Of a stretch of DNA of 64,000 bases, positions 54,372 to 63,104 are shown in pieces. Location: positions 62,001 to 126,000 of the forward strand of contig NZ_FOAR01000016.1 in NCBI RefSeq assembly GCF_900109755.1, written 5' to 3'. Position 1 is the stretch's first letter. Every line of letters begins with the position of its first letter. The notes under the pieces were generated by a model that saw only the letters and a list, made by a program, of their open reading frames with translations, was not told where the DNA came from and ran no database searches. Both the position numbers and the translations under genes were made by a program. The DNA comes from Pseudomonas agarici. GTDB taxonomy: Bacteria > Pseudomonadota > Gammaproteobacteria > Pseudomonadales > Pseudomonadaceae.

Positions 54372-54390
54372 CCTTCGGCAAATCCGAAGG
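54372..54390. promoter_or_regulatory. Inverted repeat in the LysR-TauE divergent promoter
   Basis: CCTTCGG (54372-54378) and CCGAAGG (54384-54390) form a perfect inverted repeat around CAAAT. It lies 20 bases upstream of the LysR start and 71 bases upstream of the exporter start, a plausible LysR binding site. Confidence 0.5.
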
Positions 54391-54461
54391 CGGTATCGGA
54401 AAAACCGCATTGTGCCAGCCTCTGCCTGGATATGTAATGTTGACCACGAATACTCTGACCG

Positions 54462-55220
54462 ATGCCGACTATGAATGCTCCGACTATTGAATTGATCTGC
54501 TTGCTCTTTGCCACGTTTCTCGGTGCCGGTGTCGTTAAAGGCGTGACCGGAATGGGCTTACCCACGGTTGCCATGGGGGTGCTGGGGGCTATCATGTCAC
54601 CGCTTACGGCAGCGGCGATCCTGATCATTCCGTCGTTCGTGACCAACGTGTGGCAAATGTTGGCTGGGCGAAACGTACTCAGCCTCATGCGACGACTGTG
54701 GGCGATGATGCTCTGCATCGTGATCGGCACTCTTCTGGGAACGCGACTGCTGGCAGTCGTTGACCCTGTCTGGTCGGGACGTGCGCTGGGATTTGCCCTG
54801 ATCGGCTATGCGGTCTATGGGTTGTTCTTGCCGACACTCTCGGTCCCGCAACGGCTCGAATCCAGACTGTCGCCCATCGTCGGCATGGTTACCGGGTTGT
54901 TGACTGGCGTCACCGGCATCTTCACGCTTCCCGCCGTGCCTTATGTACAGTCGCTGGGCCTTCAGAAAGACGAGCTCGTGCAGGCCCTCGGCCTTTCGTT
55001 CACCGTCTCCACGGTTGCTCTGGCAGGAGGACTGTTGGCCCAGGACGCCTTTCGACTCGACCAACTGGGCTTGTCGCTGCTGGCGATCATTCCGGCGTTG
55101 ATTGGAATGTGGCTGGGCTCGATTGTGCGGCATAAAATCAGCCCAAAAACCTTCCGTCGTTGCTTTCTCCTGTTCCTCATCATCCTGGGTCTCGAACTGG
55201 CGCTTCGTCCGTTCTCTTGA
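54462..55220 (+). CDS. TauE/SafE-family sulfite/organic anion exporter
   Basis: This 252-residue membrane protein has about eight helices and the twofold TauE/SafE (DUF81) plan. The first half shows FLGAGVVKGVTGMGLPTVAM and the second half MVTGLLTGVTGIFTLPAVPY. Members export sulfite or sulfonate-derived or other small anions. The ATG at 54462 and a second ATG at 54471 are both possible. It is divergent from a LysR gene. The substrate cannot be inferred from sequence. Confidence 0.9.
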   Translation: MPTMNAPTIELICLLFATFLGAGVVKGVTGMGLPTVAMGVLGAIMSPLTAAAILIIPSFVTNVWQMLAGRNVLSLMRRLWAMMLCIVIGTLLGTRLLAVVDPVWSGRALGFALIGYAVYGLFLPTLSVPQRLESRLSPIVGMVTGLLTGVTGIFTLPAVPYVQSLGLQKDELVQALGLSFTVSTVALAGGLLAQDAFRLDQLGLSLLAIIPALIGMWLGSIVRHKISPKTFRRCFLLFLIILGLELALRPFS

Positions 55221-55280
55221 TTGTCTCGCACTACCGGAAGATGAAAAGCTTCGCGCACGATACACACTCATCGAGCCTGC

Positions 55281-58200
55281 TTATCCAATATCCTGTGACG
55301 AATTTCCCCCTCCTCCCGCGCCAAACGCCGCCTGCAACTGTTCGACGCTACGCTTCAACACCTCCTTGAGTTCGGGCAGCCACTGCGGATCGTCGAGTAC
55401 GCGGCCAACGGCAGCGGCATCGCCATACAACAGCTCGCGTTCCAAGGCACCGGCACGGGCCGATAGCACCTGCGCGCCCATGGTTCCGGAGCTGCCCTTG
55501 ATCGCATGCAACACCGCCGCCAGGGCCGGTCCGTCTCGGTCTTGCAGGTGCGCGGTGAGCAACACCAGTTGTTTTTCCAGTTCCGTACCAAAACCGGACA
55601 AGACGGTGCAGATCAGTTCGAAATTGCCACCGAAGCGGCTCATGATCGAATGACGCGCTTCGATCATTGTCTGCGCCGGAGTCTGCGGCGTCTCGCTCAT
55701 CGTCAGCGACCGCGGTGTCTCGCGCCCAGTCTGGATACGCAGGGCCAGCACCAGCTCTTCCAGATCGATGGGTTTGCTCACATGGTCGTTCATCCCCGCC
55801 GCCAGACAGGCTTCGCGGTCGCTGTTGGAGGCGTTGGCGGTCATCGCCAGAATCGGCAACAGGGCAAACTGCGAGTGCCGACGAATATGTCGCGTGGCTT
55901 CCATCCCATCGATATCCGGCATCTGGATATCCATCAGCACCGCATCGAACGGCGTCGAGGCCAACAGGACCTGACTGACCCCTTCCAGACCACCTTCCGC
56001 CAGGCTGACCTGGGCGCCCTCGCCCGTCAGCAGCTCATCGGCGACCTGGCGATTGAGGGCATTGTCTTCCACCACCAGCAGGCGCAAACCGGCCAGGCGC
56101 CGGGAGCGGGTCGCGGGCAAGGTCGAGGGGGTCGGCTCAGCTACGCGGAAGGCGCGCTGGACCGCATCGGCCAACTGCCGGGGCGTCACCGGTTTGGTGA
56201 GAAACCCGACGAAGGGTGCATCCCCCTCATGGTATACATCCGCCAGGACTTCACGCCCATAAGCGGTGATCATGATCACCATCGGCGGCGGTACGGCCTG
56301 CTCCTGCAGACTGATCATCCGGGCAGCACTGAGGCCGTCCATGTCTGGCATGCGCCAGTCCATCAGCACGACGTCGTAGGGTTCGCCGCGCAATTGCGCA
56401 TTGCGCACGCCTTCGACCGCCAGGGTGCCACCGCTCACCGTGTCCGCCGTCCAGCCCAGGGAGCGCACGATACGCAGTAACAGTTCACAGGCCATGGAGT
56501 TGTCGTCGGCCACGAGCAGGCGCATCGCCGAATCGACACCGGGGCACGACAGGCGCAGCGGCTCCTCGCGGGCCACCTCCAGGCTGATATCGAACCAGAA
56601 CCGACTGCCGACGCCCACTTCACTCTCGACCAGCAACTCGCCCCCCATCAGGCCCACCAGTCGCTTGCAGATCACCAGGCCCAACCCGGTGCCGCCGAAA
56701 CGGCGGGTGGTCGAGGCTTCGGCCTGGGTAAAACCGTCGAAGATGCGTTGCAACTGCTCGGCACTGATACCGATGCCGGTGTCGCACACCTCGACCTGAA
56801 GCTTCACCCTACTCTCGAACCGTTTCAGTTGGCGGACACTGACCACCACCTGGCCATGCTGGGTGAACTTCAAGGCATTGCCGGCCAGATTGATCAACAC
56901 TTGTTGCAGGCGCAGGCTGTCGCCCACCAGACTGGCGGGCAAGTCGGAGTCGAGATCGAACATGACCTCGACCTCCTTGTTGCCCTGATTACCCGCCAGC
57001 ACCACCGCGAGGTCGCGCATCAGCGATTCCAGTTCAAAGGGGTGCGGATCCAGGCGCAGTTTGCCGGCCTCGATCTTGGAATAGTCGAGGATATCATTGA
57101 GCAGGCCCAGCAATGATTTGGCCGCCGTTTGGGCCTTGATCACATAGTCACACTGGCGAGCATTGAGCTCGGTGTGCTGCATCAGTTGCAACATCCCCAG
57201 CACCGCGTTCATCGGTGTGCGGATCTCGTGGCTCATATTGGCCAGGAAGAACGACTTGGCCGCGCTGGCGCTGTCGGCGCGGTCCTTAGCCCGCAGCAGG
57301 TGCGACTCCAACTCGCGCTGGGTGGTGATATCCCGGTTGATCCCCGTTACCCGCAATGCCTGTCCCTGCTCATCGCGATCAATCTGCGCGCCGGCCTGGA
57401 TATAGCGGATGCGCCCATCGGGCGCCAACAGCCGGAAGATCGGGTCATAGACGCCTTCCCCGGCCACCGCCGCCGCCAACTGCGCAGCCACGGCCTCGAC
57501 GTCCGCCGGATGGACCCGCTCGTACCAGTGGGCGTAGTTCAACCCGTTGTCACGCAGGCTCAACGGCTGGCTGTAAAACTCGAACATCCGATCGTTCCAC
57601 TGCAACGCATTGTCCGCCAGCGTCCAGGTCCAGATGCCCAGTTCGGCGACATCGGCGGCCATCAGCAACTGGTCACGGATCACCCGGGTCGCCTGCAGGC
57701 TCAGTTCCAACTGACGCTCGGCCGCCTTGCGCTGGGTGATATCGACGGCGATGCCCAGGTAGCCGGTCAGTTGCCCCTCATCGTCGCGCAGGGACGTCAC
57801 CACCAAGGTGACTGGCACATGGGAGCCGTCCTTGCGCACATAGGTCCACTCCCGAGTTTCCGACTGCTCGCATTCCGGCTTGTGGGCAAATACCCGGAAA
57901 CCCTCGATGACCTGGGCATACTCCGCGCTGAGCTCGACCCCTCGGTCCATGACTTCCTGGGCCAGGTGCAGGACCATCGGGGTGGCCTTGCCCAGCATTT
58001 CTTCGGCGCGATAGCCGAGCATATGCTCGGCACCCTCGTTGAACACGCTGAACACGCCATCCAGATCGGTGGCGATGATCGACACTTCGGAGGCCGAACG
58101 CAGCACGCTACTGAACAGCAAGTTGATCCGCCGCAACTCCGCAGTCCGCGTCGCCACCTGTTCTTCAAGGCTGGAGTTGAGTTCGAGAATTCGCGCCTCG

Positions 58201-59591
58201 GCAGCCTTCTGGGCAGTAATATCGCGCAGGATCTTCGAAACCCCACTCACCCGGCCGCCGGCGTCGTAGATAGGTGAAACATTCACCGAGACATTGAGAC
58301 GGCGATCATCGTTGCAGCGCCGCACGGTATCGAAGTGGGTGATCTTCTCGCCGAGGGCGATACGTGCCAGGATCTCGATCTCTTCCGAGGCCAACTCAGG
58401 CGGAACGATCAATTTAACCAGCGGCTGACCGACAGCTTCCTCGGCGCAATACCCCAACAGCATCTGCGCACCCCGGTTCCAGCTGGTCACCACGCCCTGC
58501 AGGGTCGTGCCGATAATTGCATCCGCCGAGCTCTCGACGATCGAAGCCAAACGGGCCTGTTCGGCGATCACCTGCAAACGGCGCTGGGAACTGACCCCCG
58601 CGATGGCGGCCAGCGCTGCCACCAGCAAGCTGGCCAGCACGCCGAGGGCAAACACCATCGTCGGTGATAACAGATGCAGGCGCTGCACGAATAAAGGCAA
58701 GGCCTGCAGTTCGATCTGCCAGCGCCGCCCATAGACCTCCCATTCCACGGTGTGAGTGAGCGACCCCGGCAGTTGCACCTGCGCCTCATGAATCGTCTGG
58801 TAGAACTGCACTGCCGGTCCCGGCCCGGTGATGTCCTTGAGCCGCAGGTTCACCGCCTCGCTTTCCGGCACCAGCCCAGTCAGGACGCTCTCGATCAACA
58901 AGGGTGCATAACTCCAGCCGACCAACGCGCTCGCCCGCTGCGCCTCGGTTTGCGGAACGACACCGCTTTTGTAGATCGGCAGCAGAATCAGGACCGACTG
59001 TTGTGGCTTGCCGACTTCCTGCACCAGCGTGATTGGCGAGGTCAGGCGTACTTCTCCTGTACGAGCGGCCATCCGTGCCGCCTCGGCCCGATCAGGCTGT
59101 GAGGCGATATCCAGGCCGAACGCCGGCGCTTGTCCGGTGCCGGGCTCAAGGTACTGGATGACATAAAGATCACCCGCATGGGGCGCAAACTGGCGAATAC
59201 TGAAGTCGGGCGCGCCATCGGCCCGGGCACGCTGCAAGAATGCCTCCAGCTCCTGCACGGGCACTCGACGGATAAAACCAAATCCACGGGCACCGGGAAA
59301 CTCCCTCGGCACATCGCGCATCTGACTGTAGCGATGGAAAGCCTCCCGCGTAATGCCGTCCTCGCCAGCGGTGACAACCGCGCCACGTGTACCTCGCAGA
59401 CCGTACTGATACGACTGGAGTCGGCTATCGACCGAGCGCACCGCACTTTCAGTGGCGGCACCCAGTGCCTCACGAGTGCGTTGCTCGTTGCTGTGTTGCA
59501 GGGTCACGCATCCGACGATGGTCGCCAGCAGCCCGAGGGCCAGGAGCAGCACGACACGTCCATTCAGGGCATACAGGCTGGCTCGTTTCAA
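55281..59591 (-). CDS. CHASE-PAS hybrid sensor histidine kinase with two receivers and Hpt
   Basis: This 1436-residue protein is a full phosphorelay in one chain. An N-terminal helix (about 11-30), a periplasmic CHASE domain (about 70-290) and a second helix (about 310-335) are followed by three PAS domains (about 345-780). HisKA carries SHEIRTPMNAVLGM. HATPase carries NLAGNALKFTQHG, DTGIGIS and GGTGLGLVICKRL. Two receiver domains have their Asp in VVLMDWRMPDMDG and AVLMDIQMPDIDG. A C-terminal Hpt domain has VLHAIKGSSGTMGA. CHASE domains bind small extracellular ligands, but which is unknown. The gene lies 73 bases downstream of a REC-GGDEF-EAL gene on the same strand. Confidence 0.94.
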   Translation of the reverse strand: MKRASLYALNGRVVLLLALGLLATIVGCVTLQHSNEQRTREALGAATESAVRSVDSRLQSYQYGLRGTRGAVVTAGEDGITREAFHRYSQMRDVPREFPGARGFGFIRRVPVQELEAFLQRARADGAPDFSIRQFAPHAGDLYVIQYLEPGTGQAPAFGLDIASQPDRAEAARMAARTGEVRLTSPITLVQEVGKPQQSVLILLPIYKSGVVPQTEAQRASALVGWSYAPLLIESVLTGLVPESEAVNLRLKDITGPGPAVQFYQTIHEAQVQLPGSLTHTVEWEVYGRRWQIELQALPLFVQRLHLLSPTMVFALGVLASLLVAALAAIAGVSSQRRLQVIAEQARLASIVESSADAIIGTTLQGVVTSWNRGAQMLLGYCAEEAVGQPLVKLIVPPELASEEIEILARIALGEKITHFDTVRRCNDDRRLNVSVNVSPIYDAGGRVSGVSKILRDITAQKAAEARILELNSSLEEQVATRTAELRRINLLFSSVLRSASEVSIIATDLDGVFSVFNEGAEHMLGYRAEEMLGKATPMVLHLAQEVMDRGVELSAEYAQVIEGFRVFAHKPECEQSETREWTYVRKDGSHVPVTLVVTSLRDDEGQLTGYLGIAVDITQRKAAERQLELSLQATRVIRDQLLMAADVAELGIWTWTLADNALQWNDRMFEFYSQPLSLRDNGLNYAHWYERVHPADVEAVAAQLAAAVAGEGVYDPIFRLLAPDGRIRYIQAGAQIDRDEQGQALRVTGINRDITTQRELESHLLRAKDRADSASAAKSFFLANMSHEIRTPMNAVLGMLQLMQHTELNARQCDYVIKAQTAAKSLLGLLNDILDYSKIEAGKLRLDPHPFELESLMRDLAVVLAGNQGNKEVEVMFDLDSDLPASLVGDSLRLQQVLINLAGNALKFTQHGQVVVSVRQLKRFESRVKLQVEVCDTGIGISAEQLQRIFDGFTQAEASTTRRFGGTGLGLVICKRLVGLMGGELLVESEVGVGSRFWFDISLEVAREEPLRLSCPGVDSAMRLLVADDNSMACELLLRIVRSLGWTADTVSGGTLAVEGVRNAQLRGEPYDVVLMDWRMPDMDGLSAARMISLQEQAVPPPMVIMITAYGREVLADVYHEGDAPFVGFLTKPVTPRQLADAVQRAFRVAEPTPSTLPATRSRRLAGLRLLVVEDNALNRQVADELLTGEGAQVSLAEGGLEGVSQVLLASTPFDAVLMDIQMPDIDGMEATRHIRRHSQFALLPILAMTANASNSDREACLAAGMNDHVSKPIDLEELVLALRIQTGRETPRSLTMSETPQTPAQTMIEARHSIMSRFGGNFELICTVLSGFGTELEKQLVLLTAHLQDRDGPALAAVLHAIKGSSGTMGAQVLSARAGALERELLYGDAAAVGRVLDDPQWLPELKEVLKRSVEQLQAAFGAGGGGNSSQDIG

Positions 59592-59664
59592 CGCGGGTTT
59601 CCTCGGCTACTACGACTGTCCCGAAAGCCAGGATGGCGCTCATCGACAACGGTTAGCAGTGCCC

Positions 59665-61359
59665 TCATGGCATTTGCGGCCAGGCAGACAGCACACCGCA
59701 GATCCGGGTGAAAGGAAGCGGTCTGCAGTAGAGATAACCTTGCATGATCCGGCAACCGCGCTCCAACAGCAGATCAGCCTGGCGCTGTGTCTCCACACCT
59801 TCGGCGACGAGTTCCAGCCCAAGCGCCTGCCCCAGCTTGATGATTGCCTCGACGATAGCCAGGTCGCTCTTGTCGGCGAGCATGTCACGCACGAAGCTCT
59901 GGTCGATTTTCAAGACATCGATGGGAAAGCGCTTGAGATAGGCCAGGCTCGAATAACCCGTGCCGAAATCGTCGATAGCCACGCGCACCCCCAAAGCCCT
60001 GAGCGCCACCAGGGTTTCGCGGGCGTTGTCGATATCCCGGGCCAATACTCCTTCAGTGATCTCCAGTTCCAACCATTGCGGCGCCAGGCCGGAGTCGAGC
60101 AGGATGTCCTTGACCATTGCGAGGAAAGACTCTTCGCGAAACTGCACGGCACTGATGTTGACGCTGACGCAAATCGAATAACCCAGCTTATGGAGCTTGC
60201 GGGTGTCCTTGCAGGCCTGGAGCAGCACGTATTTACCGATGGGAATGATCAGCCCGGTTTCCTCGGCCAGGGGAATGAAGTCCGCCGGGGGCACCAGGCA
60301 GCCATTGCCGTCGTGCCAGCGGATCAGCGCCTCCATGCCGACCACGCGATGCTCCCGGGCATCGACCTTGGCCTGGTAGAAGACCTCGAACACCCCCTCT
60401 TCAATGGCCGCGCGCATATGCCGTTCAAGCAGGTGGCGGGCACGCATGCCGTTTTCGATGGCGGCTGAAAAGAACTGGTAGCCGTTGCGCCCGGCCTGCT
60501 TGGCCTGGTACATCGCGGCATCGGCGTGACGGTACAGTGACTCCAGGTCGTCGCTGTCCTCCGGGAAGACCCCGATACCGATGCTGGCACTCAGGTCGTA
60601 GCGATTACCCTGCAGCGAAAACGGGTTGGAAATGGTGGTCAGCACCTGTTCGGCAAAATCGCCCACGGCCTCGAAACCCTCCACCTCCGACAGCAGGATG
60701 ATGAACTCGTCACCACCTTGGCGACTCAGCGTATCCATGCCGCGCAAGATCATCGACAAGCGCGTGGCGACATACTTGAGTATCTGGTCGCCGACCGAAT
60801 GCCCCATGGAATCGTTGATGGCCTTGAAATTGTCCAGATCCAGCAACAGCATTGCCAGCCGCCCATGATTGCGCCGGGCCATTTTCAGGGCCTGTTCCGC
60901 CCGGTCCTGCAGCAGCATGCGGTTGGGCAAGCCGGTCAGTGCGTCATGATTGGCCAGGCGCTTGGCTTCGTTGCGCAGGGTGATATGGGCATTGATATGG
61001 GCCCGGGCCACCGGCAAGTTCAGGGGTTTCTGGATAAAATCGATGCCGCCATAACCCAAGGCCTGGAGTTCATAGTCAGCCTGGGCATGGGAGGTGACGA
61101 AAATCACTGCGGCCTCGGACAGCTTGGGGTCGGCCTTGAGTTCCTTGCAGACCTCGAAGCCGTTCATTCCCGGCATCTCGATATCGAGCAGGACCACATC
61201 CGGGCGACACTGGCGAGCCACACGCAAGGCTTCCTCGCCACTGCTGGCGACATACACCTGTGCCAGATCCCGAACCGACTCGCTGAGAATGAGCGCATCG
61301 GTCTTCTGGTCATCGACAATCAGGACGACCGGAGCGGGACTGAAGGTGATCTCGCGCAT
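59665..61359 (-). CDS. Response regulator with GGDEF and EAL domains
   Basis: This 564-residue protein starts MREITFSPAPVVLIVDDQK at 61359; the longer frame upstream is non-coding in style. The receiver (about 10-125) has its Asp in VVLLDIEMPGMNG. The GGDEF domain (about 140-300) has the active RQGGDEFIILL and an RGMD I-site five residues before it. The EAL domain (about 315-560) has EALIRW, LEITEG and the catalytic IDDFGTGYSSLAYLK. Both c-di-GMP synthesis and breakdown motifs look intact. The downstream gene is a hybrid kinase with an Hpt domain, the likely phosphodonor. Confidence 0.93.
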   Translation of the reverse strand: MREITFSPAPVVLIVDDQKTDALILSESVRDLAQVYVASSGEEALRVARQCRPDVVLLDIEMPGMNGFEVCKELKADPKLSEAAVIFVTSHAQADYELQALGYGGIDFIQKPLNLPVARAHINAHITLRNEAKRLANHDALTGLPNRMLLQDRAEQALKMARRNHGRLAMLLLDLDNFKAINDSMGHSVGDQILKYVATRLSMILRGMDTLSRQGGDEFIILLSEVEGFEAVGDFAEQVLTTISNPFSLQGNRYDLSASIGIGVFPEDSDDLESLYRHADAAMYQAKQAGRNGYQFFSAAIENGMRARHLLERHMRAAIEEGVFEVFYQAKVDAREHRVVGMEALIRWHDGNGCLVPPADFIPLAEETGLIIPIGKYVLLQACKDTRKLHKLGYSICVSVNISAVQFREESFLAMVKDILLDSGLAPQWLELEITEGVLARDIDNARETLVALRALGVRVAIDDFGTGYSSLAYLKRFPIDVLKIDQSFVRDMLADKSDLAIVEAIIKLGQALGLELVAEGVETQRQADLLLERGCRIMQGYLYCRPLPFTRICGVLSAWPQMP

Positions 61360-61710
61360 TCCTGGCTCCCAGGCAATTCTCTCGTGATTCACGACCAAAG
61401 AGCGCTGAGAAGTTCCCTTGTGGTCTGTGTGGCTGCTTCTGTCAGTCAATTTCCGCACCATCAGCCCCTGGCCTGGGTTGCTGCTCCTGGCCATGAGCTT
61501 GTAGCAACCGGGCTTGAGCTCACTCACCGTACAGGCCACCCGACCTCAAGCAGACGCAGGACGTGCAGCGCACTTAAGGCACAATAAGGGCACTCAGGCG
61601 TGTATTGGTTATAGCGCAATCAAGGCAGATAGCCACTCCGGCAGGGAAGGATTCTTCGCTGGCCGACCGGCCAGCTCACGGGGGATCCACGCCTGCTTTA
61701 CAGCCGAGTG
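61360..61710. other. Intergenic region upstream of the GGDEF-EAL gene
   Basis: This 351-base gap should hold the promoter of the GGDEF-EAL gene on the minus strand. It contains one perfect 7-bp inverted repeat, GCTGGCC and GGCCAGC (61658-61675), around GACC. That repeat lies just downstream of the DUF1329 stop and has no T run. I see no convincing gene here. Confidence 0.5.
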
Positions 61711-63075
61711 TCAGCGAACGCCGTCCTGGCGCAAGGCCGCTGGCGTGAAGTCGCTGGTGTTGGGGGTGAAGCCGAAGTCATACGCTCGCTTCTCTTCGTT
61801 CTTCATGCCCAGCGCCAGATAGCGGCCGGACTGCAGGTCATAGAGGGTTTCCAGGGCGTACCACGGCACTTGCTTGTCGTAGTAGTTCTCGGCATGAGCC
61901 TCGGCCACCCGCCACAGTTGGCCGCGACCGTCATAATGATCGATCACCGCTGCTTGCCAAGTGTCTTCGTCGATGTAGAAGTCACGCTTGGCGTAGATGT
62001 GGCGCTGGCCCTCCTTCAGGGTCGCGACCACATGCCAGACACGGCGCAACTCGTAGCGAGCCAGGTCCTGGTTGATATGGCCGGCCTTGATGATGTCGGC
62101 GTACTTGAGCTTCGGGTCGTCGAGTTTGTGGCTGTCGGAGGCGATGTACATTTCCTTCTTGCCTTCGAGCTTCCAGTCGTAGCGATCCGGCGCACCGTTG
62201 TACATGTCCAGGTTGTCGGAAGTGCGCAGGCCATCGGCCGCGGTACCTGGGCCGTCATAAGAGACTTGTGGAGCGCGGCGCACGCGACGTTGGCCGGCAT
62301 TGTAGACCCACGCCGAACGCGGCTCCTTGACTTGGTCGAGGGTTTCGTGGACCAGCAGCACGCCACCGGCCAGGCGCGCTGGCGCGGTCACTTTCTGCTT
62401 GAAGTAGAACAGGATGTTGCCCGGATTGGCCGGATCGTAGTCCTTCATTTTTTCGCGGAAGACGAACTGATCCTGGAAGTACACCAGGCTGAACGAACCG
62501 TTGGCCTGCGGCGTAGCCTGGGTCAGCAGGCGGGTCACCGTGCCGCCGCGATAGCGGGTGATGTGGTTCCAGATCACTTCCACGCCGCTTTTCGGGATGG
62601 GGAACGGCACGGCGGTCCTGAAATTCTCCAGGCCGTTGCCGCCGCTGATCAGGTGGGTCTTGGTGGCGTTTTCCTTGATGGCGGCGAACACCTCTTCCGG
62701 CACGGTGGCACCGCGACGGGACGGGTAGACCGGCATTTTGAAGGTGTCCGGGTAACGTTTGAACATCGCGTATTGGCCGGGAGCCAGTTGGTTCTTGTAT
62801 TGCTCGACATTCTGCGCGGTGATGGTGAACAGTGGTTTGTCACTCGCATACGGATCGGACAGGAAACCCTTGCTGTCCACGCTGCCGATGTTCTTCGGCA
62901 TCGGTTTCCAGGCCGGGATGGTGCCCGCCGCATTGGCGGCCATTTCCGCGCCCATCGGGGTCAGGGTGGTACCCAGTTTCGCCGCTTCATCGGCAGACAC
63001 TGCCGCCATCACCCCACTCGCCAACAACGACAATCCGAGTACGCCGACCTGCAACAGATTCTTGGTTATCTTCAT
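61711..63075 (-). CDS. DUF1329 periplasmic protein
   Basis: This 454-residue protein has a Sec signal peptide (cleavage likely after about residue 24, SLLASGVMAA). The rest is a DUF1329 domain, recognisable by GTTLTPMGAEMAANAAGTIP and the C-terminal YDLQSGRYLALGMKNEEKRA. DUF1329 proteins are LolA/LolB-like in fold and are commonly paired with DUF1302 proteins and RND transporters, suggesting lipid or hydrophobic-substrate transport. The pairing is visible here: the DUF1302 gene ends 29 bases upstream. The substrate is unknown. Confidence 0.9.
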   Translation of the reverse strand: MKITKNLLQVGVLGLSLLASGVMAAVSADEAAKLGTTLTPMGAEMAANAAGTIPAWKPMPKNIGSVDSKGFLSDPYASDKPLFTITAQNVEQYKNQLAPGQYAMFKRYPDTFKMPVYPSRRGATVPEEVFAAIKENATKTHLISGGNGLENFRTAVPFPIPKSGVEVIWNHITRYRGGTVTRLLTQATPQANGSFSLVYFQDQFVFREKMKDYDPANPGNILFYFKQKVTAPARLAGGVLLVHETLDQVKEPRSAWVYNAGQRRVRRAPQVSYDGPGTAADGLRTSDNLDMYNGAPDRYDWKLEGKKEMYIASDSHKLDDPKLKYADIIKAGHINQDLARYELRRVWHVVATLKEGQRHIYAKRDFYIDEDTWQAAVIDHYDGRGQLWRVAEAHAENYYDKQVPWYALETLYDLQSGRYLALGMKNEEKRAYDFGFTPNTSDFTPAALRQDGVR

Positions 63076-63104
63076 GTTCTTGTTCTTCCTGAAGTTCAGC
63101 GTAC

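Noticed and set aside
61658..61675. Inverted repeat after the DUF1329 gene as a terminator
   Set aside because: The stem is good but no T run follows on the minus strand, so a rho-independent terminator is not supported.
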